DNA from: an uncultured Mitsuokella sp.
GTDB lineage: Bacteria; Bacillota; Negativicutes; Selenomonadales; Selenomonadaceae
Assembly (NCBI GenBank): GCA_900770895.1
Contig: CAAGMF010000242.1
Location: 1-48,752, forward strand
Length of the DNA stretch: 48,752 bases
Reading direction: 5' to 3'
This document shows positions 28,280-36,272 of this stretch, in pieces. The notes below the pieces were generated by a model, which ran no database searches, had not been told where the DNA came from, and saw only the letters and a list, made by a program, of their open reading frames with translations. A program made the translations under genes and the position numbers. The stretch's first letter is position 1. Each line of letters opens with the position of its first letter.

Positions 28280-29161
28280 ATGGATAAAAAAGAATTACAA
28301 GACCGTATAGTAGCTGCAGTCAGAGCAGCGCAGGCAAAAAATCCACTGGTTCCCTCAATCACGAACAATGTCACCATCAATCTCGTGGCGAATACCCAGC
28401 TCGCAGTAGGCGGCTCGGCGGCCATGGTCTACTTGCCTGACGAAGGTGTCGGTATGGCTGACATCGGCGATGCCATGTATATCAATATGGGCACATTGCT
28501 GCCGGTCCATGCGGAGAGCATGCTTCGTACGGCTGCTGAGCTGGCAGCGAAGCACAAACCCTGGGTGCTCGACCCCGTCGGCATCGGGGTAGGGGCGGAG
28601 CGTCGCATCATACTCGCGGAGCTGTTCCATACACCGCCGACCATCGTTCGCGGCAATGCCTCAGAACTGATCGCTCTGGCCGACCTTTGGGGAGTAGAGA
28701 ACCTGACGGCAGACAGCGGAGTGCGCGGTGTCGATTCGACCGACTCCATCACGGCAGCTCTGCGTCCGGCTATGGCTGTCGCTAAGGCCATCAAAGGCGT
28801 AGTCGCGGTCTCGGGAGCATGCGATCTCGTCACGGATGGCAGCCTGGTGGCCATCGCGAAGGGTGGCTCCGAGCTTTTCACTCGCATCACCGGTGCTGGC
28901 TGTTCCCTGGGTGGCGTGACGGCCGTATACGCCGCTGTGGCTGATGCTTTCACCGCGGCGCTGACTGCCGTCCAGATGTACAATCATGCTGGCGCCGCCG
29001 CTGCGGCCAAAGCTGCAGGCCCGGGCTCTTTCGAATACATGTTCCGCGATGAGTTATATCAGGCGGATGCCGAGGCGGTGGCCCAGAGCGAATTCGCGCT
29101 GTTCAGCGATGCAGATCCGGCTCAGCTGGCCTCGCAGATCGATACGTATACAGGCTGCTGA
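28280..29161 (+). CDS. thiM: Hydroxyethylthiazole kinase
   Basis: A 293-residue ThiM, which phosphorylates 4-methyl-5-(2-hydroxyethyl)thiazole to feed thiamine salvage. The ribokinase-like fold is supported by ITNNVTINLVANTQLAVGGS near the start, DPVGIGVGAERR, NASELIALA and the anion-hole/catalytic ITGAGCSLGGVTAVY, where the Cys variant of the GAGD/GAGC motif is normal for ThiM. The N-terminus is slightly longer than usual. The ribosome binding site is weak (GGATCTGAGATA). It is first of a group with a thiamine-binding protein and thiE; thiD is absent. No TPP riboswitch is visible in the short upstream gap. Confidence 0.94.
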   Translation: MDKKELQDRIVAAVRAAQAKNPLVPSITNNVTINLVANTQLAVGGSAAMVYLPDEGVGMADIGDAMYINMGTLLPVHAESMLRTAAELAAKHKPWVLDPVGIGVGAERRIILAELFHTPPTIVRGNASELIALADLWGVENLTADSGVRGVDSTDSITAALRPAMAVAKAIKGVVAVSGACDLVTDGSLVAIAKGGSELFTRITGAGCSLGGVTAVYAAVADAFTAALTAVQMYNHAGAAAAAKAAGPGSFEYMFRDELYQADAEAVAQSEFALFSDADPAQLASQIDTYTGC

Positions 29162-29203
29162 GCATCATTCGCCAAATCGGATTGCTTTACAGGAAAGAGG
29201 TTT

Positions 29204-29515
29204 ATGATGAATACATTGATTGCTGTAGCTATTGCTCCATGTGGTACGGGAGAGGAGATGTCATCGTATGTCGGGCAGGTCGTGAAGGTCATACGCGACT
29301 CCGGCCTGAGCTGTCGCACGACCTCCATGTTCACAGAGATCGAAGGCGAGTGGGATGACGTCATGGATGTCGTGAAACGGGCCACCATGGTCCTGGCTGA
29401 TCAGGGCATCCGTACCGAAGTGGTCCTCAAGGCTGATATCCGCCCCGGCTACAAGGACATGATGCATGGCAAGCTGGAACGGCTCGAGGAGAAAATCGCA
29501 GCTGACAAGGGTTGA
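29204..29515 (+). CDS. Thiamine-binding protein, MTH1187/YkoF-like
   Basis: A 103-residue protein of the MTH1187/YkoF-type (DUF77) ferredoxin-like family, small beta-alpha-beta proteins that can bind thiamine or its precursors. Visible elements are the first strand IAVAIAPCGTGEEMSSYV, the SMFTEIEGEWDDVMDVVKRA turn-helix and the second half EVVLKADIRPG. Two adjacent ATG codons (29204, 29207) follow AGGAAAGAGG; either may be used. Its location between thiM and thiE supports a role in handling thiamine or hydroxymethylpyrimidine. Cytoplasmic; no signal peptide. Confidence 0.85.
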   Translation: MMNTLIAVAIAPCGTGEEMSSYVGQVVKVIRDSGLSCRTTSMFTEIEGEWDDVMDVVKRATMVLADQGIRTEVVLKADIRPGYKDMMHGKLERLEEKIAADKG

Positions 29516-29534
29516 GTAAAGGAAGCATGGCGAT

Positions 29535-30230
29535 ATGAACATGAGGAAAAAACTTGATATATCGGCGTATCTCGTGGTAGGACCAGAGAATACGCTGGGA
29601 CGTCCGGTCAGCGATATCGTACGCGCGGCTCTGCAGGGCGGCTTCACCTGTGTGCAGATACGGTCGAAGACAGCCAGCGCCCGGGAACTCATAGCGGAGA
29701 CCGGCCGTGCCGCCGCTGTGATCGCCGAGCTCGGAAAATCTGAGGACGTGGCCCTGCTCGTCGATGACCGTCTCGACGTTGTGCTGGCCGCACGCGAGCA
29801 GAATATAAAAGTAGACGGTATCCATGTTGGTCAGAGCGATATCCCTACGGCTGTCTGCCGCAAGTTGCTCGGTCCGGAATCCATCGTCGGTCTCTCGGCG
29901 CCTACGGCTGACCTGCTGGACTACGTAAAGAATACCGATACCGCAGATATCGATTATTTCGGGGCTGGTCCGCTGCACGCTACGGATACGAAGCCCGAGG
30001 CTGGTCATACTGCCGACGGACGCTTCATCCAGCGCACGTTCTCGGAGCTCACGGAGCTGCACCGCCTCAGTCCTTTGCCGGTAGTCGTCGGCGGAGGCGT
30101 GAAGTCGCGCGACCTGAAAGACTTGAAAGCCACTGGCGTGGAAGGATTCTTCGTCGTCAGCGCCATCGCCGGTGCGGCGGATCCGCTGCAGGCGGCCGAG
30201 GAGATGGTCAGCCTCTGGCATTCCGCCTGA
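29535..30230 (+). CDS. thiE: Thiamine phosphate synthase
   Basis: A 231-residue TIM-barrel enzyme that couples hydroxymethylpyrimidine diphosphate and thiazole phosphate to thiamine monophosphate. Family segments are FTCVQIRSKTASARELI with the conserved Gln and Lys (the usual QLREK here reads QIRSK), LLVDDRLDVVLA, VDGIHVGQSDIP, IVGLSAPT (where S-x-H/T is common), DYFGAGPLHATDTKP and the phosphate-binding VVVGGGVKSRD. AAAGGAA lies 10 bases before the ATG at 29535. It directly follows the thiamine-binding gene. The slightly variant active-site loops suggest a divergent but probably functional ThiE. Confidence 0.92.
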   Translation: MNMRKKLDISAYLVVGPENTLGRPVSDIVRAALQGGFTCVQIRSKTASARELIAETGRAAAVIAELGKSEDVALLVDDRLDVVLAAREQNIKVDGIHVGQSDIPTAVCRKLLGPESIVGLSAPTADLLDYVKNTDTADIDYFGAGPLHATDTKPEAGHTADGRFIQRTFSELTELHRLSPLPVVVGGGVKSRDLKDLKATGVEGFFVVSAIAGAADPLQAAEEMVSLWHSA

Positions 30231-30246
30231 TTGCCCGCAACCTGCC

Positions 30247-30276
30247 TTGACACTATGCAGCGCTCTGTTATAGAAT
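30247..30276 (+). promoter_or_regulatory. Promoter of the polysaccharide deacetylase gene
   Basis: TTGACA (30247-30252) and TAGAAT (30271-30276), spacing 18 bases, directly after thiE. Confidence 0.6.
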
Positions 30277-30337
30277 AGTGGGCGTGCGATAAGCACGACA
30301 AAACCAGCACTATAAAGGCGGGAGAAAATTTTTCATC

Positions 30338-31195
30338 ATGAATAAGCGCTTGAGAAATATCGTCGTTGCCGTTATTGTCCTGTTCTGTCTGGCGGCCGCA
30401 GCTTTGTATCATGTGGCGACCTCGGCTCCGCCGCAGGCCGTACCGGTACTGAACTATCATCAGATCAATGACCGCGATAACAATGCTCTGACGGTCCATA
30501 CGGACCAGTTCGAGAAGCAGATGAAGTATCTGCACGATAATGGCTATACGACCATAACGCCGGCGGAAATGATGGATGCCTGGCAGAATGGCACGCCGCT
30601 GCCTGAGAAGCCGGTCATCATCACATTCGACGACGGCTATATTGACAACTACAAGAACGCCTATCCCGTACTGCAGAAATACAATCTGCGGGCAACCATA
30701 TTCCTGATATCGGATTATCTCGGCGTATATCCGAACTATCTGACCTGGAGCGAGGCAGCGGACATGCAGGAGAGCGGGCTCATCGATTTCGAGAGTCATA
30801 CGCTGTCGCATATGGAGCTGTCAGAGGAAAAGGCCGGATCAAAAGCCGAGATCAAGAAACAGCTCGAGGATTCCAAGGCTGCCATTGAATGGCACCTCAA
30901 GAAGAATATCAACTTCATCGCATACCCCTGTGGCACCTATGATGAAGAGGTGGAGCAGATGACGAAGGATGCCGGCTATCGTGCTGCTTTCACGGTCAAC
31001 TACGGCCTCGCAGAGCCATCGAATAATCCGTTCGTCCTCGACCGCGTACCGATATTCGGCTGCAACTCGCATACGTATGCGCGCTTCGTGGCCCGATTGA
31101 AGTATGCGCCGCTGGTTGCTCCTCTGGAGAGATACCGGGCGAACCTCGTCAAGGGCGGTCATACGCTATTGGCCCGCTTCATACCGAACCCCTGA
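30338..31195 (+). CDS. Polysaccharide deacetylase family protein
   Basis: A 285-residue carbohydrate esterase 4-type enzyme. Residues 8-27 form a signal anchor (VVAVIVLFCLAAAALYHV), placing the catalytic domain outside the inner membrane. The NodB-homology motifs are present: TFDDGY with Asp98/Asp99, the metal ligands His154 and His158 in HTLSH, and AYPCGTYD. The expected role is removal of N-acetyl groups from peptidoglycan or an envelope glycan; the substrate cannot be read. GGCGGGAG lies about 15 bases ahead, a mediocre site. It sits between thiE and a TetR gene and has its own promoter. Confidence 0.9.
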   Translation: MNKRLRNIVVAVIVLFCLAAAALYHVATSAPPQAVPVLNYHQINDRDNNALTVHTDQFEKQMKYLHDNGYTTITPAEMMDAWQNGTPLPEKPVIITFDDGYIDNYKNAYPVLQKYNLRATIFLISDYLGVYPNYLTWSEAADMQESGLIDFESHTLSHMELSEEKAGSKAEIKKQLEDSKAAIEWHLKKNINFIAYPCGTYDEEVEQMTKDAGYRAAFTVNYGLAEPSNNPFVLDRVPIFGCNSHTYARFVARLKYAPLVAPLERYRANLVKGGHTLLARFIPNP

Positions 31196-31272
31196 GATCA
31201 AGGGAGACTGTGAACAGCAGCCTCCTTTTTTGTATTCCTGAGCCATCGCACCAGTGGATCGAACGCTGGCAC

Positions 31273-31300
31273 TTGACAATGAGGAATTCAGTGCTACAAT
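31273..31300 (+). promoter_or_regulatory. Promoter of the TetR-family gene
   Basis: TTGACA (31273-31278) and TACAAT (31295-31300) spaced by 16 bases. The operator palindrome begins 5 bases downstream, covering the predicted start site. Confidence 0.8.
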
Positions 31301-31304
31301 AATA

Positions 31305-31320
31305 ATTGAACATGTTCAAT
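31305..31320. promoter_or_regulatory. TetR operator palindrome, copy 1
   Basis: ATTGAACATGTTCAAT is a 16-base perfect palindrome over the transcription start of the TetR gene. The same 14-base core recurs at 32085-32098 before the export operon. Two identical sites at the two promoters are strong evidence for the regulator's binding site and for autoregulation. Confidence 0.85.
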
Positions 31321-31368
31321 ATATAAAAACGTTTTCTATACGGAAGCATACACAGAGGAGGGAGACTC

Positions 31369-32025
31369 ATGAGAAAAATATCTCCCGAGCATACGAAGGA
31401 GATAAAGGAACGCATCCTGAATGCGACGAAGGACAGCCTGGTCCAGGATGGCTACCGCCGGACGACGATCCGGCATATCGTCGAGCGTTCCGGAGTTCTC
31501 ACGGGCAGCATCTATTATTTCTATCGCAATAAGGAAGAAATATTCCAGGACCTGTTCCGCAACATCATCCGCGAATGTATCGAGCGCATCGAAGCCTGCT
31601 GTGCCGATGAGACACCGGCGTTCCGCTATGCAGCGGTATGCGAGACCGAGCTGAAGACATTGTCCGAGGATAAGAATATCCGCGAAATCTATTACCAATG
31701 CTATAACTCGCCGCTCATATTCGAGACGTTCGTCCAGGCATTCGCTCGTCTGGCCAAGCGCGAATTCGGAGATGCTTTCACCGATGATGAATACTATCGC
31801 AAGGCGTTGCTGCTCAAGGGGGCCATGCATGGCTGCCTGGCCGAGATGTATTTCGATCATCCGGTAGATCTCGTAGCCAGCCGGAAGGACATAACGTGTG
31901 CAGTCCTGGTCTTGTTCAAGGTATCTGACGATGAGATAAAGGCCACCATACAGCGCATGCAGCAAAAAGGAGACCTTTGGGAACATATTGCAAGCGAACT
32001 CATAAATATTCCTCTGGCATTTTGA
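31369..32025 (+). CDS. TetR-family transcriptional regulator
   Basis: A 218-residue TetR/AcrR-type repressor. The N-terminal helix-turn-helix spans about residues 12-58 (ILNATKDSLVQDGYRRTTI, then IVERSGVLTGSIYYFYRNKE). The helical C-terminal ligand domain includes several cysteines. The ATG at 31369 follows AGGAGGGAG. It precedes an export operon and shares with it a perfect palindrome, so it very likely represses both itself and the exporter until a ligand binds. The inducer is unknown. A terminator follows 18 bases after the stop. Confidence 0.94.
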   Translation: MRKISPEHTKEIKERILNATKDSLVQDGYRRTTIRHIVERSGVLTGSIYYFYRNKEEIFQDLFRNIIRECIERIEACCADETPAFRYAAVCETELKTLSEDKNIREIYYQCYNSPLIFETFVQAFARLAKREFGDAFTDDEYYRKALLLKGAMHGCLAEMYFDHPVDLVASRKDITCAVLVLFKVSDDEIKATIQRMQQKGDLWEHIASELINIPLAF

Positions 32026-32043
32026 GATGAATGCTGGGGAGAT

Positions 32044-32075
32044 AAAGGGCAAGGGCATAGAGCCCTTTGTTTTTT
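32044..32075 (+). terminator. Terminator of the TetR gene
   Basis: AAAGGGC (32044-32050) pairs with GCCCTTT (32062-32068), followed by GTTTTTT. The T-run merges with the TTGACA (32074-32079) of the next promoter. Confidence 0.75.
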
Positions 32076-32100
32076 GACAGTCACTTGAACATGTTCAAAT
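32074..32100 (+). promoter_or_regulatory. Promoter and operator of the export operon, copy 2
   Basis: TTGACA at 32074-32079 with a poor -10 (TCAAAT, 32095-32100). The palindrome TTGAACATGTTCAA (32085-32098) lies in the spacer and over the -10, so a bound TetR-type repressor would exclude RNA polymerase. Confidence 0.75.
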
Positions 32101-32115
32101 AAAGAAAGGGTGGTA

Positions 32116-33138
32116 ATGATGCAGATAAGGAAAACAATCCCGGCTCTGAGTCTCTTGTTGCTGGCTCTGACGGCACTGCTGCTGTCAGGCTGCGGAGCGG
32201 CTGACAAGTCGCAAGCGGTCAGCTGGGGGCGGGCAGATGCCAAGGAAATCGATATCAACTCGAAGATATCCGGGCGCGTCGTCGAACTGCTCGTCAAAGA
32301 GGGCGACACGGTCAAGGCCGGTGACGTAATCGCGCGCATCGACCGGCGCTCGCTCGATGCGCAGCGCCTGCAGGCGGAAGCCGCGATAAAGAATATCGAG
32401 GCCCAGCAGCTGCAAGCGGGCGTCGTCACGACCATGCAGTCCGGGACGACGGCCTCCACGGTCGGTCAGGCTCGGGCAGCGCTCGATAAGGCACAGTCCG
32501 ATTTGTCGCTCGCCCAGGCTGACTATGTGCGCTATCGCGACTTGCTGGCGGACGGGGCAGTTTCCCAGCAGACCTATGACCAGTACGCTACGCGCTATGA
32601 GACGGCCCAGGCCGCTGCCAATCAGGCGCAGGCGGCTGTAGATGAGGCTGCCTCCGGTACGATGCAGGTCAGCGCTGACAAGGCGAAGGAGGAGGCCCTG
32701 GCCAAGCAGCTCGAGCAGGCTCAGGCTGCCCTGCAGGAAGTCGATGTGAATCTCGATGAGACGGAGATACGGGCCCCGTTCGATGGCGTTATCACCGAAA
32801 AATACATCGAAGAGGGATCTATGATATCGACGGGAACACCGCTCGTCGCCATACAGGACCCGACCGATAACTGGGTGGATATCAAAGTACCTGAGACCCA
32901 GTTGAAGGATTTCTCACTCGGTCAGGAGGTCGAGCTCATCGGCCGCGATGGCGAGACACGCGTGACCGGCACCGTGACCGATATCAGCAAGAAAGCAGAA
33001 TTCGCCACGCAGCGTGCCACGAGCGAACGGGCCGATGCCAGCGATATCATCAGCTTTAATGTCAAGATACAGGTCAACTCGCCCGCCCTATGGCCCGGCA
33101 TGAGATTCCGGCTGGCAACGGCTGGTGAGAAGTCATGA
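32116..33138 (+). CDS. HlyD-family adaptor lipoprotein of an exporter
   Basis: A 340-residue periplasmic adaptor (membrane-fusion) protein. It carries a lipoprotein signal: a hydrophobic stretch to residue 23, then lipobox LSGC with Cys26 as the lipidated residue. Next come a lipoyl-like half (GRVVELLVKEGDTVKAGDVI), a helical hairpin rich in Ala/Gln (about 75-205), the second lipoyl half (IRAPFDGVITEKYIEEGSMI) and a beta-barrel domain. The start is set at ATG 32116 behind AGAAAGG; a neighbouring ATG at 32119 is equally possible. The next gene overlaps by ATGA. It would link the two permeases to an outer-membrane channel, which is not encoded here. Confidence 0.92.
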   Translation: MMQIRKTIPALSLLLLALTALLLSGCGAADKSQAVSWGRADAKEIDINSKISGRVVELLVKEGDTVKAGDVIARIDRRSLDAQRLQAEAAIKNIEAQQLQAGVVTTMQSGTTASTVGQARAALDKAQSDLSLAQADYVRYRDLLADGAVSQQTYDQYATRYETAQAAANQAQAAVDEAASGTMQVSADKAKEEALAKQLEQAQAALQEVDVNLDETEIRAPFDGVITEKYIEEGSMISTGTPLVAIQDPTDNWVDIKVPETQLKDFSLGQEVELIGRDGETRVTGTVTDISKKAEFATQRATSERADASDIISFNVKIQVNSPALWPGMRFRLATAGEKS

Positions 33139-34337
33139 GCGGCACCAGGCAGCCGGGGTTATCCGGGTGGCTCCGCCAGTTCGCTGCCATATTCGGTGCC
33201 GAGATGCGGTATTTGATAAAAAGCAAGATATGCCTGATCAATATCGGAGTCCCGGTAGCCTTTGCCCTCCTGTTCGGTTGCGTCTACACCTACAACGTGG
33301 TCAATGACATACCGCTCTGCATCTATGATGAGGAGCAGAGCAACGTTTCCCGCCAGATTATAACGGCGTTTGGCGATTCCGACCGATTCACCATAACCGC
33401 GTATGTCCAGAGCGAGGAAGAGATGCGCGAGGCCATATACAGCGGCGAGGCCCGGGCTGCACTCGAGATACCGCAGGATTTCTCAAAAGATTTCAAGACG
33501 GGTGATACAGCGGATATCATGCTCATGGTCGATTCCGCGAACAATATGTTCGGCAATGCGGCCATAGCGGCAGCTCAGGAGATCGCACGCAGTCTCTGCG
33601 TATCGGTGGCCAACTCCGTCATGCAGAGCGCCGGCCTGCTGCCGCAGGAGGCACTCAATACGGTCTATCCCGTCCGCCTCGGCGTGCGTATACTCGGCAA
33701 TCCGGTCAATGGCTATACGGAATTCATGCTCGGCGGCCTCATGCTGAACGGCCTCCAGATTGGTCTTATGCTGGCACTGGCTCCGCTGCTCATCACGGAG
33801 TTGCAACGCCGTCAATGGCCGTCGGTACCAGTCTGGCTCCTCCTGCCGGCGAAAGTCATTCCCTACATATTGTGGAGTCTCGTCGGATTCACCATCGCCA
33901 TGCTGATCTGCATCTATGTTTTTGCCGTGCCGATGGTGGGGAACTGGCTCGACGCCTTCATCGATGCCACGGGCTTCCTGCTCTTCGTGGCGGGTGCCCT
34001 CATGCTGTTCTCCGCCTGCTCGCCGAGCCGGCCGCTCTCGCTGCAGATACCGATGCTCTACATCATGCCGGGCGTGCTGTATTCGGGTCTGTCTTGGCCG
34101 ACCTTCGATATGTCGAGCTACGCCTACATGTTCGGCAGCCTGCTGCCGATGAGCTATTCCGGTGATGTCCTGCGCGATATCATGCTGAATGGGTATTCGC
34201 CTGATCTTTGGCCGAATCTTGGCTGCATGTTGCTCGGTTGCCTCATCCCTGGCAGCCTCGGCGGGCTCATATTCGCCATCCGCCGCCATTTCCGAGAGAA
34301 ACACCGTGCCGCAGCAACGGCAGGGGAGGTGAGCTGA
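33135..34337 (+). CDS. ABC-2 type permease, first subunit
   Basis: A 400-residue ABC-2 transport permease of the YhhJ/YbhS-like group. One membrane helix near residues 25-55 (LINIGVPVAFALLFGCVYTY) is followed by a large extracytoplasmic domain (about 55-200; PLCIYDEEQSNVSRQII) and five further helices in the C-terminal half. This is the usual ABC2_membrane_3 layout. The ATG overlaps the stop of the adaptor gene. The operon contains no ATP-binding subunit, so an ATPase must come from elsewhere in the genome if this exporter works as a classical ABC pump. Inner membrane. Confidence 0.9.
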   Translation: MSGTRQPGLSGWLRQFAAIFGAEMRYLIKSKICLINIGVPVAFALLFGCVYTYNVVNDIPLCIYDEEQSNVSRQIITAFGDSDRFTITAYVQSEEEMREAIYSGEARAALEIPQDFSKDFKTGDTADIMLMVDSANNMFGNAAIAAAQEIARSLCVSVANSVMQSAGLLPQEALNTVYPVRLGVRILGNPVNGYTEFMLGGLMLNGLQIGLMLALAPLLITELQRRQWPSVPVWLLLPAKVIPYILWSLVGFTIAMLICIYVFAVPMVGNWLDAFIDATGFLLFVAGALMLFSACSPSRPLSLQIPMLYIMPGVLYSGLSWPTFDMSSYAYMFGSLLPMSYSGDVLRDIMLNGYSPDLWPNLGCMLLGCLIPGSLGGLIFAIRRHFREKHRAAATAGEVS

Positions 34338-34338
34338 G

Positions 34339-35472
34339 ATGAATATCCTTCGACTTTTGAAGCGCGAGTTCTGGCAGTCGCTGCACGATCCGCGGCGCAT
34401 CGGCTTCCTGTTTGCCGCCGGCGTGGCCTATCTCATCGTATTCGGTATGCTTTACTACCCGAATCTGGTAAAGAACATCCCTGCCGTCATCTATGACGAG
34501 GACAACTCGGCGCTGAGCCGTGAACTCATCAAAGACTTCGAAGCCAGCGACAGCTACAGCATCACCGCCTATGTATCATCTCAGGAGGAGATGCAGCAGG
34601 CTCTGCGGGATAAAACGGCTCTCGTCGCCATCGGCATTCCGAAAGACTTTGCGCGCCATGTCAAGACGGGCAGCCATTCAACCGTACTCTATATGGTGAA
34701 TGGCGCAAACATCATTGTGACGAATGTGACGAGCTCGGCGGCTCAGGATATCGTCAACAGCTTCTCGACCAAGGTCGCTGCAGAACGCGCTGCTCTTCGC
34801 CTCGGAGCCAATAAGGAAGCGATGGCGAAACATATCGCGCCTGTAACGGTGAACTATCGCGTACTCGACAATCCGACTCAGGGCTATGTGAAATTCTTCC
34901 TGCTCGGCCTTGCCTGCGTCGCCTTCCAGCAAGGGATATTCTTCGCTGTAGGAGCCAGTATCAGCTATGAGACCGAGCATCCGGACGAAGCTGCTGTGGC
35001 ACCCGCCTGGCAGCTCGTCCTAGCGAAACTGCTGTTCTATTGGTCACAGGCGGTCATCGCCTGGCTCATCATCGTGGCGCTCATCGAGGCGGTCGTCGGC
35101 CTGCCACTCCAGGCACCGCTGTGGCAGCTCCTGTCTCTGTCGCTGCTGTTCATAGCCGCCGCTATGGGGTTCGGCATGTTCGTTGCCAGCTGTTTCCGGA
35201 ATGAGATGCAGTTCCTGCGCGCCATCATTATGTATCCGGTCGCAGCCTTCATACTGTCAGGCTATACTTGGCCACTGGATTCGCTGCCACCTGTACTCCA
35301 GGACATCGCACACCTGTTCCCGCTGACCTGGTTCTCGAACAACGTCCGCCAGCTTTTCCTGGCCGGACACACGCCCGGACTGAGTACCAGCCTGACGGCA
35401 TTAGCAGTGATGGCTGCTTCGTATCTGGTCATTGCCATCCTGCTCTGCCGCTGGCGGTGGTGTCGGTCGTGA
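34339..35472 (+). CDS. ABC-2 type permease, second subunit
   Basis: A 377-residue paralogue of the preceding permease with the same plan: N-terminal helix (about 20-40), external domain beginning PAVIYDEDNSALSRELIKDF, and a C-terminal bundle of five helices that includes FILSGYTWPLDSLPPVLQ, the family motif near the last loops. GGAGG lies 9 bases before the ATG, one base after the previous stop. The two permeases probably form a heterodimer. A strong terminator follows, closing the operon. The exported substrate is unknown; drugs or envelope-active compounds are typical. Confidence 0.9.
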   Translation: MNILRLLKREFWQSLHDPRRIGFLFAAGVAYLIVFGMLYYPNLVKNIPAVIYDEDNSALSRELIKDFEASDSYSITAYVSSQEEMQQALRDKTALVAIGIPKDFARHVKTGSHSTVLYMVNGANIIVTNVTSSAAQDIVNSFSTKVAAERAALRLGANKEAMAKHIAPVTVNYRVLDNPTQGYVKFFLLGLACVAFQQGIFFAVGASISYETEHPDEAAVAPAWQLVLAKLLFYWSQAVIAWLIIVALIEAVVGLPLQAPLWQLLSLSLLFIAAAMGFGMFVASCFRNEMQFLRAIIMYPVAAFILSGYTWPLDSLPPVLQDIAHLFPLTWFSNNVRQLFLAGHTPGLSTSLTALAVMAASYLVIAILLCRWRWCRS

Positions 35473-35479
35473 ATCATTC

Positions 35480-35510
35480 ATCCTGTCCCGCCCGGGGCAG
35501 GATTTTTTTT
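35480..35510 (+). terminator. Terminator of the export operon
   Basis: ATCCTG (35480-35485) pairs with CAGGAT (35498-35503), with a G+C-rich interior and eight T behind. Confidence 0.88.
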
Positions 35511-35549
35511 CTGTACGACGAATGTATATGGAGAAATGGAGGGTCGATT

Positions 35550-36107
35550 ATGTATACTTTGAAAAATGATGTATTCCAGGGCAAACGCCCACAGATTGAT
35601 GAAGAAGCCTTCGTAGCGCCGCAGGTATTCCTGTCCGGCGATGTGCGTGTCGCACGCTATGCCAGCCTCTGGCCCGGCGTCGTCGCCCGGGGCGATGTGA
35701 ACTACATCTCCGTAGGTGAGTGCTCGAATGTCCAGGACCTCGTCTGCCTGCATGTCGCGGATGACGATCCCTGCATCATCGGTGACTATGTGACTATCGG
35801 TCACGGGGCGACCGTGCATGGCTGCGTCATCGAGGATCACGTCCTCATCGGCATGAATGCGACGGTCCTCACAGGAGCAAAGATCGGTCGTGGCTCAATC
35901 ATTGCCGCTGGTGCATTGGTAAAAGAAAATGCCGTCATCCCGCCGAATTCCCTCGTCGTCGGTGTCCCGGGCAAGATTGTCCGCACACAGGACCGTATGG
36001 ACAGCATCCATGCTCAGGCCATCAAATACAAGACGGAATGGGCCATCGGCTACGGCGTCTATCCTGAGATCGGCGGAGAGCTCTATCACGGGGAAAAGAT
36101 TATCTGA
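35550..36107 (+). CDS. Gamma-carbonic anhydrase family protein
   Basis: A 185-residue left-handed beta-helix protein of the gamma-carbonic anhydrase/YrdA family. The start is ATG 35550 (MYTLKNDVFQGKRP) with GGAGG 7 bases upstream; a much longer frame reading back into the permease gene is spurious. The metal-binding histidines expected for the family are present as His68 (CLHV), His85 and His90 (GHGATVH). Hexapeptide repeats are visible throughout. Many family members bind zinc but lack proven activity, so CO2 hydration is plausible, not certain. A single-gene unit between two operons. Confidence 0.92.
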   Translation: MYTLKNDVFQGKRPQIDEEAFVAPQVFLSGDVRVARYASLWPGVVARGDVNYISVGECSNVQDLVCLHVADDDPCIIGDYVTIGHGATVHGCVIEDHVLIGMNATVLTGAKIGRGSIIAAGALVKENAVIPPNSLVVGVPGKIVRTQDRMDSIHAQAIKYKTEWAIGYGVYPEIGGELYHGEKII

Positions 36108-36203
36108 GATGATATCTACGAGTATTTAAGCTGAAATAATTTACAACTGCTTGGAGAGCGATAATTACTGTTACAAAACACAGTGTATACAATTAAATAA
36201 TAC

Positions 36204-36232
36204 TTGCAATCAAGCGCCAAAAGTGTTAGTAT
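36204..36232 (+). promoter_or_regulatory. Promoter of the pilin-like operon
   Basis: TTGCAA (36204-36209) and TAGTAT (36227-36232) are 17 bases apart, 40 bases before the first pilin-like gene. Confidence 0.6.
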
Positions 36233-36272
36233 AAGCTTAATGATAAAACGCTTAGATGAAGAGGGCGCCCAC

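Noticed and set aside
35268..35549. N-terminal extension of the gamma-carbonic anhydrase into the permease gene
   Set aside because: The extension overlaps the permease coding region and a strong terminator; ATG 35550 has a good ribosome site and starts the conserved family sequence.
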